This document shows positions 51,554 to 59,865 of a stretch of DNA of 64,000 bases, in pieces. Under the pieces are notes generated by a model. That model searched no databases. It was not told the origin of the DNA and saw only the letters and a list, made by a program, of their open reading frames with translations. The position numbers and the translations under genes are program-made. This stretch comes from Sphingopyxis fribergensis (GTDB lineage Bacteria; Pseudomonadota; Alphaproteobacteria; Sphingomonadales; Sphingomonadaceae), in the NCBI RefSeq assembly GCF_000803645.1, contig NZ_CP009122.1:4929585-4993584 (forward strand), written 5' to 3'. Within the stretch, counting starts at the first letter, position 1. Every line of letters starts with the position of its first letter.

Positions 51554-51625
51554 CGCCGCTCACCGTCTTCCCCTGCGGCTCATGAGGCCGTAAGGGCGGG
51601 ACCAACATATTTCAGGAGCAAGGAC

Positions 51626-52753
51626 ATGCGCGCCGAAGCGCAGGATCATATCGACAAGATTGGCGCCGCGCTGGCGCTGCTGCGGCGTTTCCTCGACTGG
51701 GACCGCGCGGTGCGCCGGCTCGACGAACTCAATGCAAAGGTCGAGGACCCGACGCTGTGGAACGACGCCAAGGCGGCGCAAGAGGTCATGCGCGAACGCC
51801 GCCGGCTCGACGAGGCGATCAGCGCGACGCGCGCGATCGAAAGCGAATGCGCCGATACCGCCGAGCTGATCGAGCTCGCCGAAATGGAAGGCGATGAGGC
51901 GATGGTCGATGAGGCGGTGGCGTCGCTCGCCACGCTCGCCGCGCGCGCCGAAGAAGACAAGATCAAGGCGCTGCTCGCGGGCGAGGCCGACGCGAACGAC
52001 TGCTACATCGAAGTCCATGCCGGCGCCGGCGGCACTGAAAGCCAGGACTGGGCCGAAATGCTTCAGCGCATGTATATGCGCTGGGCCGAAAAGCGCGGGA
52101 TGAAGGTCGAACTCGTCGAATATCAGGCGGGCGAACAGGCGGGCATCAAATCGGCGACGATGCTGGTGAAGGGCGAAAATGCCTATGGCTATGCCAAGAC
52201 CGAAAGCGGCGTTCACCGCCTCGTCCGCATTTCGCCCTACGACAGCTCGGCGCGGCGCCACACCAGCTTCTCGTCGGTCTGGGTCTATCCGGTGATCGAC
52301 GACAATATCGAGATCGAGATCAACGAAGGCGACCTCAAGATCGATACCTACCGCGCCTCGGGCGCGGGCGGCCAGCACGTCAACACGACCGATTCGGCGG
52401 TGCGTATCACGCACATCCCGACCGGGATCGTCGTCGCCAGCCAGAACGACCGGTCGCAGCACAAGAACCGCGCGACCGCGATGGGGATGCTGAAAGCGCG
52501 GATGTACGAGGCCGAACTGCAAAAGCGGGAAGCCGCGGCGTCGGGCGAATATCAGGCAAAGACCGAGATCGGCTGGGGCCACCAGATCCGGTCGTACGTC
52601 CTCCAGCCCTATCAGCTGGTGAAGGATCTGCGCACTGGCGTGACCTCGACCGCACCGTCCGACGTGCTCGACGGCGCGCTCGACCCGTTCATGGCGGCGG
52701 CGCTGTCGCAGAAGGTAACGGGCGAAAAGGTCGAAGTGGAAGATATCGACTGA
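51626..52753 (+). CDS. prfB: Peptide chain release factor 2
   Basis: Releases peptides at UGA and UAA, 375 residues. The coiled N-terminal domain is followed by the specificity loop [15 protein letters not shown], so the usual SPF tripeptide is SPY. The catalytic GGQ is in [17 protein letters not shown] near residue 248, and [14 protein letters not shown] follows. The frame is continuous from ATG 51626; there is no in-frame UGA near codon 26, so the programmed frameshift seen in E. coli is absent. The stop overlaps the next gene's start by one base. Confidence 0.96.
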   Translation: MRAEAQDHIDKIGAALALLRRFLDWDRAVRRLDELNAKVEDPTLWNDAKAAQEVMRERRRLDEAISATRAIESECADTAELIELAEMEGDEAMVDEAVASLATLAARAEEDKIKALLAGEADANDCYIEVHAGAGGTESQDWAEMLQRMYMRWAEKRGMKVELVEYQAGEQAGIKSATMLVKGENAYGYAKTESGVHRLVRISPYDSSARRHTSFSSVWVYPVIDDNIEIEINEGDLKIDTYRASGAGGQHVNTTDSAVRITHIPTGIVVASQNDRSQHKNRATAMGMLKARMYEAELQKREAAASGEYQAKTEIGWGHQIRSYVLQPYQLVKDLRTGVTSTAPSDVLDGALDPFMAAALSQKVTGEKVEVEDID

Positions 52754-53472
52754 TGAAGCGCGCCGCCATCGTCCTGCTGGCGCTCCTGCCGCTGCTCGGC
52801 GGCTGCGACGCGCCATGGGACGATGGTAGCGACCGCGCCGAAACCGCGCGCGACTTTCCGCCCGCCGACCGGCCGGTGGCGCCGACCGTTTCGACCAAAT
52901 GGTCGACCGAGGAAGCGCGCGACCGCGTTAACGAGGCCGAGGACGTCATGGACTCCGCCGACGTCCGTCCCGGCATGACCGTTGCCGACATCGGTGCGGG
53001 CGACGGCTATTACACCGTGCGCCTGGCGCAGCGCGTCGGCGCGGGCGGCCGCGTCCTCGCGCAGGATATCATGCCCGAGGTGATCGAGCGGCTCGCCGAT
53101 CGCGTCGCGCGCGAACGGCTCGACAATGTTTCGCTGAAACTCGGCGCGGTCGACGATCCGCGCCTGCCCGCGGCAAGCTTCGATCGCGTCTTCATGGTGC
53201 ATATGTATCACGAGATCGGCGAGCCTTACGCCTTTCTGTGGCGGCTGCGGCCGGCGCTCCGCAAGGGCGGGCAAGTGCTCGTCGTCGACGGCGATCGCCC
53301 GATCGCACAGCATGGCACGCCCTTCCGTCTGCTCGTCTGCGAGTTCGAGGCGGTGGGCTACAAGTTGGTGTCTTACGACGACAAGCAGCACGCCGGCGGC
53401 TATCTCGCGCGCTTCGTGCCCGAGGGCAAGCGCCCCGAACCCGATGCGATCAAGGTCTGCGATAATCCTTAG
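52753..53472 (+). CDS. Class I SAM-dependent methyltransferase with lipoprotein signal
   Basis: The 239-residue product begins with a clear lipoprotein signal (hydrophobic run then LLGGC, Cys18, Asp at +2). A Pro-rich linker leads to a Rossmann methyltransferase domain: VADIGAGDGYYTVRLAQRVG for SAM, VLAQDIMPEVIERL with the acidic ribose-binding residue, and RVFMVHMYHEIGEPYAFL. If exported it would sit in an envelope compartment without known SAM; the Asp at +2 would favour inner-membrane retention. Substrate unknown. It is coupled to prfB (TGATG), though a direct link with translation is doubtful. Confidence 0.8.
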   Translation: MKRAAIVLLALLPLLGGCDAPWDDGSDRAETARDFPPADRPVAPTVSTKWSTEEARDRVNEAEDVMDSADVRPGMTVADIGAGDGYYTVRLAQRVGAGGRVLAQDIMPEVIERLADRVARERLDNVSLKLGAVDDPRLPAASFDRVFMVHMYHEIGEPYAFLWRLRPALRKGGQVLVVDGDRPIAQHGTPFRLLVCEFEAVGYKLVSYDDKQHAGGYLARFVPEGKRPEPDAIKVCDNP

Positions 53473-53475
53473 GCG

Positions 53476-53850
53476 TCAGTAGACGACCAGCCGGTCGTCG
53501 GGCCCGATCGCGGCCATGAAGCTGACCAACCCTGCCGCGCGGACATGCGGCATCAATTCGGTCGCCGCCACGCCGACAAGCGCCATGCCTGATTGGCAGA
53601 CGAACATCTCGATCTCCATCGCGATCGCCTCCTCGGCGAGCCACGCGAGGTCGGGCTGGCCCGCGGCGCGGCGGGCGTCGTCGCCCGAAAAGGTCACGGG
53701 ATCGCGCAGCAAAGCAGCCGCCTCACCCTGCAGGAATATCCGCACCGGCCGCCCCAGCGCCGCCGCTGCCATCCCCGCTTCGAGCGCGGCGTAGAGCCGC
53801 CGCCCTTCGGCGACCGCGACGATGACGTTCAGGACGGGCAGATCGGACAT
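53476..53850 (-). CDS. DsrE/DsrF-like family protein
   Basis: Small protein of 124 residues with the DsrE-like fold pattern: NVIVAVAEGRRLYAALEAGMAAAALGRPVRIFLQGEAA, then FVCQSGMALVGVAATELMPHVRAAGL, where the single cysteine is at the position used for sulfur transfer in DsrE/TusD relatives. It overlaps the end of the MoeB/ThiF-like gene by 22 nt, so a sulfur-carrier or sulfur-relay partnership is plausible but unproven. Convergent with the methyltransferase gene, separated by 3 nt. Confidence 0.75.
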   Translation of the reverse strand: MSDLPVLNVIVAVAEGRRLYAALEAGMAAAALGRPVRIFLQGEAAALLRDPVTFSGDDARRAAGQPDLAWLAEEAIAMEIEMFVCQSGMALVGVAATELMPHVRAAGLVSFMAAIGPDDRLVVY

Positions 53851-54578
53851 TGGGGATCCTTGGGCACGCCGACCTCGCGCCAGCGCCGGTCGAGCATATC
53901 GACGATCCCGAGCCGGCCGGTCAAGGACGATCCAAGGCCCGTGAGCGCGCGTACCGCCTCCAGCGCCGCCATCGTGCCCATCATCCCCGCGAGCGCGCCC
54001 ATCACGCCGGTTTCGGCGCAATTGATCCCTTCGCGGTCGGGATCGGAGCCGACGAGGCAAGCGTAGCAGGCCTGCTCCGTCCGCCAGCCTTCGTAAAGCG
54101 CAACCTGTCCCTCGAAGGCGCCGATCGCGGCGCTGAGCAGCGGAATCTCGAGCGCGACCGCGGCGCGATTGACGGCAAGCCGCGTGTCGAAATTGTCGCA
54201 GCCGTCGAGGATCAGGTTCGCGCCTTCGAGCAGCGCCTCGGCATTGCCGCTGTCGAGCCGTTCGGCGACAGGGACCGCTTCGACATGGGGGTTAATCCGC
54301 CGCGCCGCGCTCGCGGCCACATCGGCCTTCAGTGCCCCGATATCGGCGTCGGTGAACAAGGGCTGTCGCTGGAGGTTGCTGAGTTCGACGACGTCATGGT
54401 CGATGACCGTCAGCTTGCCGACGCCCGCCGCCGCCAGATAGGTGATCGCCGGACAGCCGATGCCGCCTGCGCCGATCACCGCGACATGCGCGCCTTTCAG
54501 CTTCGCCTGTCCTGCACCGCCAAAGGCCGGCAGGATGATCTGGCGGGCGTAGCGGTCGAGTTCGGCGTCGCTGAGCAA
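53829..54578 (-). CDS. moeB: HesA/MoeB/ThiF family adenylyltransferase
   Basis: ATP-dependent enzyme that adenylates the C-terminus of ubiquitin-like sulfur carriers (MoaD or ThiS type). The 249-residue protein starts LLSDAELDRYARQIILPAFGG. VAVIGAGGIGCPAITYLAAAGVG binds nucleotide, DGCDNFDTRLAVN is the family signature, GINCAETGVMGALAG carries the cysteine region, and CYAC plus CPIC bind zinc. The most likely start is TTG 54578, one base after the dut stop; no ATG fits. It cannot be separated from ThiF by sequence alone. The downstream DsrE-like gene overlaps it. Confidence 0.85.
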   Translation of the reverse strand: MLSDAELDRYARQIILPAFGGAGQAKLKGAHVAVIGAGGIGCPAITYLAAAGVGKLTVIDHDVVELSNLQRQPLFTDADIGALKADVAASAARRINPHVEAVPVAERLDSGNAEALLEGANLILDGCDNFDTRLAVNRAAVALEIPLLSAAIGAFEGQVALYEGWRTEQACYACLVGSDPDREGINCAETGVMGALAGMMGTMAALEAVRALTGLGSSLTGRLGIVDMLDRRWREVGVPKDPQCPICPS

Positions 54579-54579
54579 T

Positions 54580-55128
54580 CTATTCGACCGGCCGCCGCAG
54601 CTGGATGCCTGACAGCGAAGCAAGCCCGGCGGTGTCCGCGGTCTCGTCGATGGCGTCGCTTTCCACCCCCGTCGACCCGAAACCGCCCGTACCGCGCGCC
54701 GTCTCATCCAGCGTCTCGACTTCGGCAAAGGCCGCGCGCTGGACGGGCGCGGGGACGAGCTGGGCAATGCGGTCGCCGCGTTTGATCTCGAAACTCTCGT
54801 CGCCGAGGTTCGCGAGGATCACCTTTACCTCGCCGCGATAATCGCTGTCGATCGTTCCCGGGGTGTTGAGGCAGGTGACGCCATGCTTGAGCGCGAGGCC
54901 CGACCGCGGGCGGACCTGCACCTCATAACCGGCGGGGATCGCCATCGCAAAGCCGGTCGCGACCGCGTGGCGCGCGCCGGGGCGCAAGGTCAGCGTCTCG
55001 GCCGCGACGACGTCCATCCCCGCCGCGCCATCGCTGGCATAGGCGGGCATGGGCAGGCCGCCGCCATTGGGCAGCCGCTGCAGGGCGATTTCAATCTCTT
55101 TCAAGCGGTGCGCGGGTGTCGAGTTCAT
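54580..55128 (-). CDS. dut: dUTP diphosphatase
   Basis: Converts dUTP to dUMP, limiting uracil in DNA and feeding dTMP synthesis. The 182-residue protein has the five trimeric dUTPase motifs: [43 protein letters not shown] and [10 protein letters not shown] (residues 145-154). A tail of about 28 residues after motif 5 is longer than usual (E. coli dUTPase ends soon after it). The start overlaps the end of coaBC by 38 nt. Confidence 0.96.
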   Translation of the reverse strand: MNSTPAHRLKEIEIALQRLPNGGGLPMPAYASDGAAGMDVVAAETLTLRPGARHAVATGFAMAIPAGYEVQVRPRSGLALKHGVTCLNTPGTIDSDYRGEVKVILANLGDESFEIKRGDRIAQLVPAPVQRAAFAEVETLDETARGTGGFGSTGVESDAIDETADTAGLASLSGIQLRRPVE

Positions 55129-56353
55129 CGGCGATCTTTTCCATCAATTTGCGGGCGACGGCCTGTTTGGGCAGCCGGTCCCAGCTGTCTACCCCGTCTT
55201 TGCTAACGATATGCACCCGATTGCTCTCGCCCCCCATCGGGTCGGCAGACACGTCGTTTGCGACGATCCAGTCGCACCCCTTGCGCGCGAGCTTGGCCTG
55301 CGCGTGGGGGATAACGTCGTTCGTTTCGGCGGCGAAGCCGATGAGCAGTTTCGGGCGGTCGGGCGATTTGGCGAGGCCGGCGAGGATGTCGGGATTTTCG
55401 GCGAGGGCGAGCGGCGGAACTGCGCCGCTGCCGTCCTTCTTGATCTTTTGCACCGCAGTGTCGGCGGCGCGCCAGTCGGCGACCGCGGCGACCATGACCG
55501 CCGCATCGACCGGCAGACCCTCGGCCACTTCGGCAGCCATTTCGACCGCGGTCTCGACATCGACGCGGATCACGCCGGGCGGTGTCGGCAGCGGCACCGG
55601 GCCGGCGATCAGCAGCACCTCCGCGCCCGCCTCGGCGGCGGCGGCGGCAATGGCAAAACCCTGCTTCCCGCTCGACCGATTGGCGATGTAGCGCACCGGA
55701 TCGATCGGCTCGTGCGTCGGTCCGGCGGTGATCAGGATACGGCGGCCATAGAGCGGGCGGTGATTTGCCGGGGCGAAGTCGGGTTGGCCGGTCAGTGGAA
55801 CCGGGGCCGGCGCGCTGGCTAGTGCGGCGTCGATCGCATCCTTGATCGCGGCGGGCTCGGGCAGGCGTCCTGGACCATATTCGCCGCACGCCATTTCACC
55901 CTCGTCGGGTTCCATCACCGTCACGCCATCGCCGCGCAAGGTCGCAATATTGCGCTGCGTCGCGGCGTGCAGCCACATCCGCACATTCATCGCGGGCGCG
56001 GCGAGCACCGGCTTGTCGGTCGCCAGCAGCAAGGTGGTCGCGAGATCGTCGGCGATGCCCGCCGCCATCTTGGCGAGCAGATCGGCGGTTGCGGGCGCCA
56101 CCACAACCAGGTCGGCCTCGCGGCTGAGCTGGATATGCCCCATCTCGACCTCGTCCTTGAGATCGAAGAGATTGGTGTAGGCCTTGTTTTCGGAAAGCGC
56201 GGCGAGCGTCAGCGGCGTCACGAACTGCTCGCCCGCGCGCGTGATGACGCAGCGCACGACATAGCCCGCCTTGCGGAGCAGGCGGACGAGCTCGATCGAT
56301 TTATAGGCCGCGATGCCGCCGCCGATGATCAAAAGAATGCGCGGAGCGGACAT
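55091..56353 (-). CDS. coaBC: Bifunctional phosphopantothenoylcysteine decarboxylase / phosphopantothenate--cysteine ligase
   Basis: Two consecutive steps of coenzyme A synthesis, 420 residues. The CoaC half starts [19 protein letters not shown], with APAMNVRMW (PXMNXXMW motif) and [12 protein letters not shown] with the active cysteine. The CoaB half begins near residue 190 ([23 protein letters not shown]) and has KKDGSG and [13 protein letters not shown] 56353 gives the conserved start. It overlaps dut by 38 nt. The dut-coaBC pair near ubiB-ubiE-mutM is a conserved alphaproteobacterial neighbourhood. Confidence 0.96.
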   Translation of the reverse strand: MSAPRILLIIGGGIAAYKSIELVRLLRKAGYVVRCVITRAGEQFVTPLTLAALSENKAYTNLFDLKDEVEMGHIQLSREADLVVVAPATADLLAKMAAGIADDLATTLLLATDKPVLAAPAMNVRMWLHAATQRNIATLRGDGVTVMEPDEGEMACGEYGPGRLPEPAAIKDAIDAALASAPAPVPLTGQPDFAPANHRPLYGRRILITAGPTHEPIDPVRYIANRSSGKQGFAIAAAAAEAGAEVLLIAGPVPLPTPPGVIRVDVETAVEMAAEVAEGLPVDAAVMVAAVADWRAADTAVQKIKKDGSGAVPPLALAENPDILAGLAKSPDRPKLLIGFAAETNDVIPHAQAKLARKGCDWIVANDVSADPMGGESNRVHIVSKDGVDSWDRLPKQAVARKLMEKIADELDTRAPLERD

Positions 56354-56463
56354 CAGCGGGGGCAAGCCTGGCCCAAGCGGGCGGCGATCGACTGGGTATG
56401 TTTCATCGCCGTCTCCTTCGCGCATCAGTTATGCGCTTCCTCGCTTCAGTTCAAGCGGACGCC

Positions 56464-57567
56464 TTAAATGGCGGAAGCGGGAATCGCCCGCTTCGGTCGC
56501 GCCAATGATCGCACCAATGCGGTCAGCGCCGCGGGTGCGAAGGCGAGGCCAATGAACAATGTCGGCGTGACGAGCATCGCCCAATAGAAATTGGCCGGCC
56601 GGGCAAAGAGCATCAGCAGCGCCGCATAGCCGAATTGGATCAGCAGCACGACCAGTCCGAGCCGAGCGCGCCACGCAGCCCAGCCGAGCAGCGCGAGCGG
56701 GACCAGCAGCGCGCCGACCCATCCCGTAAAAAAGCGCAGCAGCGACGACGCCTGGATGAAAGACAGATAGGCAATCCAGCCACCCTGTCCGTTCCACCCT
56801 TGGCTTGCGGCGTCGACCGGGGTCGTGACCGCCGCCAGCGCCGCAATATGCGCCGCAAGGCCCGCCGCGAAACATAGCCCGATCGCCAACCAGCCCGCCG
56901 CCGCGCGCCAGTCGCGGTCGATCAGCGCAAAAGTCCCGAACAGCATCGCGACCGGCAGCACCGTCTCGCGGATCGCGAGCGCCGCCGCGACGATCGCCAT
57001 GGTCCACCAGGGACGCGCCGGGCGATAGAGCGCGAGCGCGAGCGCCAGGAGTATGCCCGCCGCAACTTCATGGATGAACAGCCATTCGCGCGCCGCGAGC
57101 TGCGTCAGGTTCGCGGCGACGAACAGTGCGCCGACTGCCGCATAGCGCGGGAGGGTGGATTCGGTCCGCAGCCGCCGGTACCAGCCAAGGATCGCCGTGC
57201 CACCGACGGCAAGGAGGAAGATCATCGCTTTCTGCTCGCCAAGCGTGGCGACGATATACGCCAGCGTCGGCAAACGGACCGCCACGAAAGGGCGCAGCGG
57301 ATAATCGCCGACGCGGTGTTCGGCCGCCGCCGCGGCGTAATAGGATTCGCCCGCGTCGACCCGCTGCGCGATGCGTGCATAGAGCGCATGATCGCCGACG
57401 AGGCCGTCGAATTGCGCCGACGTGGGCTTGGCGACGGCGACATAGTCGCGGCCGACGCCGCCCGTCGCGCCCCAGACCATCAGTAGCGCAAGCAGGCTCA
57501 GCACCACCACCGCGACGGGGCGCGAAACCCCGGCGAAGCGGTTCCAGCCCAGCGCGCCGACCGTCAT
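56464..57567 (-). CDS. Polytopic membrane protein, probable GT-C-like glycosyltransferase
   Basis: Not firmly recognised. The 367-residue protein has about nine to ten hydrophobic helices and an early periplasmic-type loop (residues 40-90: QFDGLVGDHALYARIAQRVDAGESYYAAAAAEHR). That loop resembles the acidic first loop of GT-C polyprenyl-phosphate-dependent glycosyltransferases. It overlaps by ATGA the preceding gene for a GT2 enzyme with a GtrA domain, which would make the polyprenyl-linked sugar donor. Transfer of that sugar to an envelope acceptor is inference. The C-terminus is basic and short. Confidence 0.65.
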   Translation of the reverse strand: MTVGALGWNRFAGVSRPVAVVVLSLLALLMVWGATGGVGRDYVAVAKPTSAQFDGLVGDHALYARIAQRVDAGESYYAAAAAEHRVGDYPLRPFVAVRLPTLAYIVATLGEQKAMIFLLAVGGTAILGWYRRLRTESTLPRYAAVGALFVAANLTQLAAREWLFIHEVAAGILLALALALYRPARPWWTMAIVAAALAIRETVLPVAMLFGTFALIDRDWRAAAGWLAIGLCFAAGLAAHIAALAAVTTPVDAASQGWNGQGGWIAYLSFIQASSLLRFFTGWVGALLVPLALLGWAAWRARLGLVVLLIQFGYAALLMLFARPANFYWAMLVTPTLFIGLAFAPAALTALVRSLARPKRAIPASAI

Positions 57568-58691
57568 TTGCGCCACGTGACCGCCGACGACATGGCAAAG
57601 TTCCATATCGCGCCGACCAGCACGCCAGCAACCCCCGCGACCCACCAGCGTTCGTCGTGCCCGGCCATCCACGTCCCGATGCCGATGTTGGCGACCGCGC
57701 CGAGCGCCGAAATCGCATAGAAGCTCGCGAGGCCGCCGACGAGGCGCCAGCCCTTCAGCTTGCGGTCGGCATAGGTGAAGCTGTTGTTGAGGAAGAAGTT
57801 GAAGGCGATGGCGGTCATCACCGCGCTGGTCTGTGCCGTGATGAAGGGGCTGCCCGCGCCGAGGATCGTGCGCAGCACGGCGAGGTGAACGAAGACGCCG
57901 AGCCCGCCGACCATCAGGAATTTGAGCAGGCGGATGGGCACAAAGCGGCCGACCGTCTTGTCGGCGATCAGTTCGGCATATTCGGCGATCACGCGCGCGC
58001 CGATTTTGCTTTCGCCGGCCTCGCGCGTGCGGAATTGATAGGGGATTTCGGTGACCTTCAGCGGCGCCGGGCTCGACGCCAAAATGTCGATCAATATCTT
58101 GAATCCGATCGCCGACAGACGCGGCAGCGCGCGTTCGAAGGCGTCGCGGCGTACCGCGAAAAAGCCGCTCATCGGGTCGGACACGTCGGTGCCGAGCGCG
58201 ATCTGCCCGGCGCGCGTCGCGAGGCGGCTCATCCGCGCGCGGTCCTTGTCCCAATCGCCGACTCCGCCGCCCGCGACATAGCGCGTGCCGACCGCGATAT
58301 CGGCTCCGCCGCTCGCGATCGCATCGATCAGCCGCGGCAATGCGTCCTCGCTATGCTGGAGGTCGCCGTCCATCACCGCGATGACCGGCGCGGCGGTCGC
58401 CAAAATCCCCTCGACGACCGCTGACGACAGGCCGCGGCGGCCGACGCGCTGAACGATACGGACATGCCGCGAGCTTCGGCCGATGCGGCGCACCAACTCG
58501 CTCGTTCCGTCGGGCGAATTGTCGTCGACGAACACGACTTCCCAGCCGCGTCCCGCGAGCACGACCGAGAGTTTTTCGATCAGTTTTTCGACATTGGCGG
58601 CTTCGTTGAGCGTCGGTACCACGATCGCGACCTCGAGGGGCAGCGTATCGACCGGCAAAATGGCGTCGGCAGTCAGGATGTCGTGGCGCAT
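57564..58691 (-). CDS. GT2 polyprenyl-phosphate glycosyltransferase fused to GtrA membrane domain
   Basis: The 375-residue protein has an N-terminal GT2 domain like dolichol-phosphate mannose synthase (VAIVVPTLNEAANVEKLIEKL, EVVFVDDNSPDGTSELVRR, VMDGDLQHSEDALPRL, SDPMSGFFAVRRDAF). It is followed from about residue 245 by a GtrA-like domain with four helices (LLKFLMVGGLGVFVHLAVL, FNFFLNNSFTY). It probably loads a hexose onto undecaprenyl phosphate and flips or anchors it. ATG 58691 has GAGG 5 nt upstream; a GTG nine codons earlier is less likely. Confidence 0.88.
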   Translation of the reverse strand: MRHDILTADAILPVDTLPLEVAIVVPTLNEAANVEKLIEKLSVVLAGRGWEVVFVDDNSPDGTSELVRRIGRSSRHVRIVQRVGRRGLSSAVVEGILATAAPVIAVMDGDLQHSEDALPRLIDAIASGGADIAVGTRYVAGGGVGDWDKDRARMSRLATRAGQIALGTDVSDPMSGFFAVRRDAFERALPRLSAIGFKILIDILASSPAPLKVTEIPYQFRTREAGESKIGARVIAEYAELIADKTVGRFVPIRLLKFLMVGGLGVFVHLAVLRTILGAGSPFITAQTSAVMTAIAFNFFLNNSFTYADRKLKGWRLVGGLASFYAISALGAVANIGIGTWMAGHDERWWVAGVAGVLVGAIWNFAMSSAVTWRK

Positions 58692-58851
58692 GAAACCTCG
58701 GTTTTGTCCGGATTTCACGTCCGGAATTGGTCGAGGTCATGCCTTAGCGATTTAGGGTAAATGTCTGGTAACCACGCGGCCGCCGATGGACGCGGCTTTA
58801 TAAACATGCAATTTCATGGCGCAGGGGTCGCCTTCGGGCATGGGGGGCTAA

Positions 58852-59865
58852 ATGAACAAGGCTTGGGGCGGAACGTTTGTGCTCGCGATGACGCTTGCGC
58901 TTTCAGGGGGCGGCTGTTCGAAAAAGGCGCCGCAGGAGCTTCCGCCGCTGCCGCAGGAAACGGCATCGACGCCCGATGCCGATCGAGCGGCCGCCTACCG
59001 CGCCGCGCAGGAGGCGGCGATGGCGCAGCGAGCGGCAAGCGAGCAGCAATCGGCGCGCGCCGACGCGATGCGCGCCTATGAGGAAGCCAAGGCCGCCGTC
59101 GCCCAAGCGAAGAAGCAGGTCGAAGCTGCGCGCAAGGGGCATATCAATGTTCCGGGTGCCAGCGCCGGAACGACGGGCGCCGCGCATTTGGCCGGTTCCG
59201 CCGCGAGCGATCCGGGCGGCGCTGCCAAAGTCGCCTGCCCGCAACTCGGCGGCCTCGCGACGCCGGAAGAATGCGCCAATTATTCCGGCTTGCTGGCGAC
59301 AATGCAGAGCGGCGTCGCCGCCTTCGACCCGCCGCGGCGGATGGAGATGGGGCGCGATTATCCGGTGAAGCTGGTGATCGGCGCTAGGGAAGTCGCGGCG
59401 CAGGTCGTCGACAGCGCGACCGATGCGGGCGACGTCAAGACCGTCGACATCCGGCTCGGTTCGTGGATCTGCGCCGAGCTGCTCGCGACGCAGTTCGAAC
59501 TCAATGGCCCGGCGCGCCAGTGCAAGGAGCGCGGCCTTTCGCGCATGCTTTCGTTCGACTGGACCGTGTCGCCGAAACAAGACGGCAAGCTGAAGCTCGG
59601 GGTGAAGGTCGAAAGCCTTGCCGAGCAGAATGGCAAGCCGCTCGATATGATCGACAGCCGCATGATCGCGGTCAATGTCGAGGCCGACGCGATCGGCCGT
59701 TTCGACATGATGGTATCGCGGTTGACCGACAGCCTTGGCGGCGTGCGCACGATGCTTCTCGCGCTGGTCAGCGCGCTCGGCGTGCTGTCGGTCGTCGTGT
59801 GGCGTGTTCGCAACCTCGGCAAAAAGCCCGAGAAGGACGCACTCAAGGATATAAGCTCTAGTTGA
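58852..59865 (+). CDS. Orphan lipoprotein with coiled coil and C-terminal membrane helix
   Basis: Not recognised. The 337-residue protein has a lipoprotein signal (LALSGGGC, Cys22, Ser at +2), a Pro-rich stretch, and an Ala/Gln/Glu-rich helix likely to form a coiled coil (residues 43-95). A Gly/Ala linker and a beta-rich domain follow (about 145-285), with VKLVIGAREVAAQVVD, VDIRLGSWICAELLATQFEL and LSFDWTVSPKQDGKLKLGVKVESL. Near the C-terminus there is a membrane helix (about 300-320, MLLALVSALGVLSVVVW) and a charged tail. A lipoprotein with a second anchor is unusual. It stands alone between divergent gtrA-type and convergent ubiB genes. Confidence 0.7.
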   Translation: MNKAWGGTFVLAMTLALSGGGCSKKAPQELPPLPQETASTPDADRAAAYRAAQEAAMAQRAASEQQSARADAMRAYEEAKAAVAQAKKQVEAARKGHINVPGASAGTTGAAHLAGSAASDPGGAAKVACPQLGGLATPEECANYSGLLATMQSGVAAFDPPRRMEMGRDYPVKLVIGAREVAAQVVDSATDAGDVKTVDIRLGSWICAELLATQFELNGPARQCKERGLSRMLSFDWTVSPKQDGKLKLGVKVESLAEQNGKPLDMIDSRMIAVNVEADAIGRFDMMVSRLTDSLGGVRTMLLALVSALGVLSVVVWRVRNLGKKPEKDALKDISSS

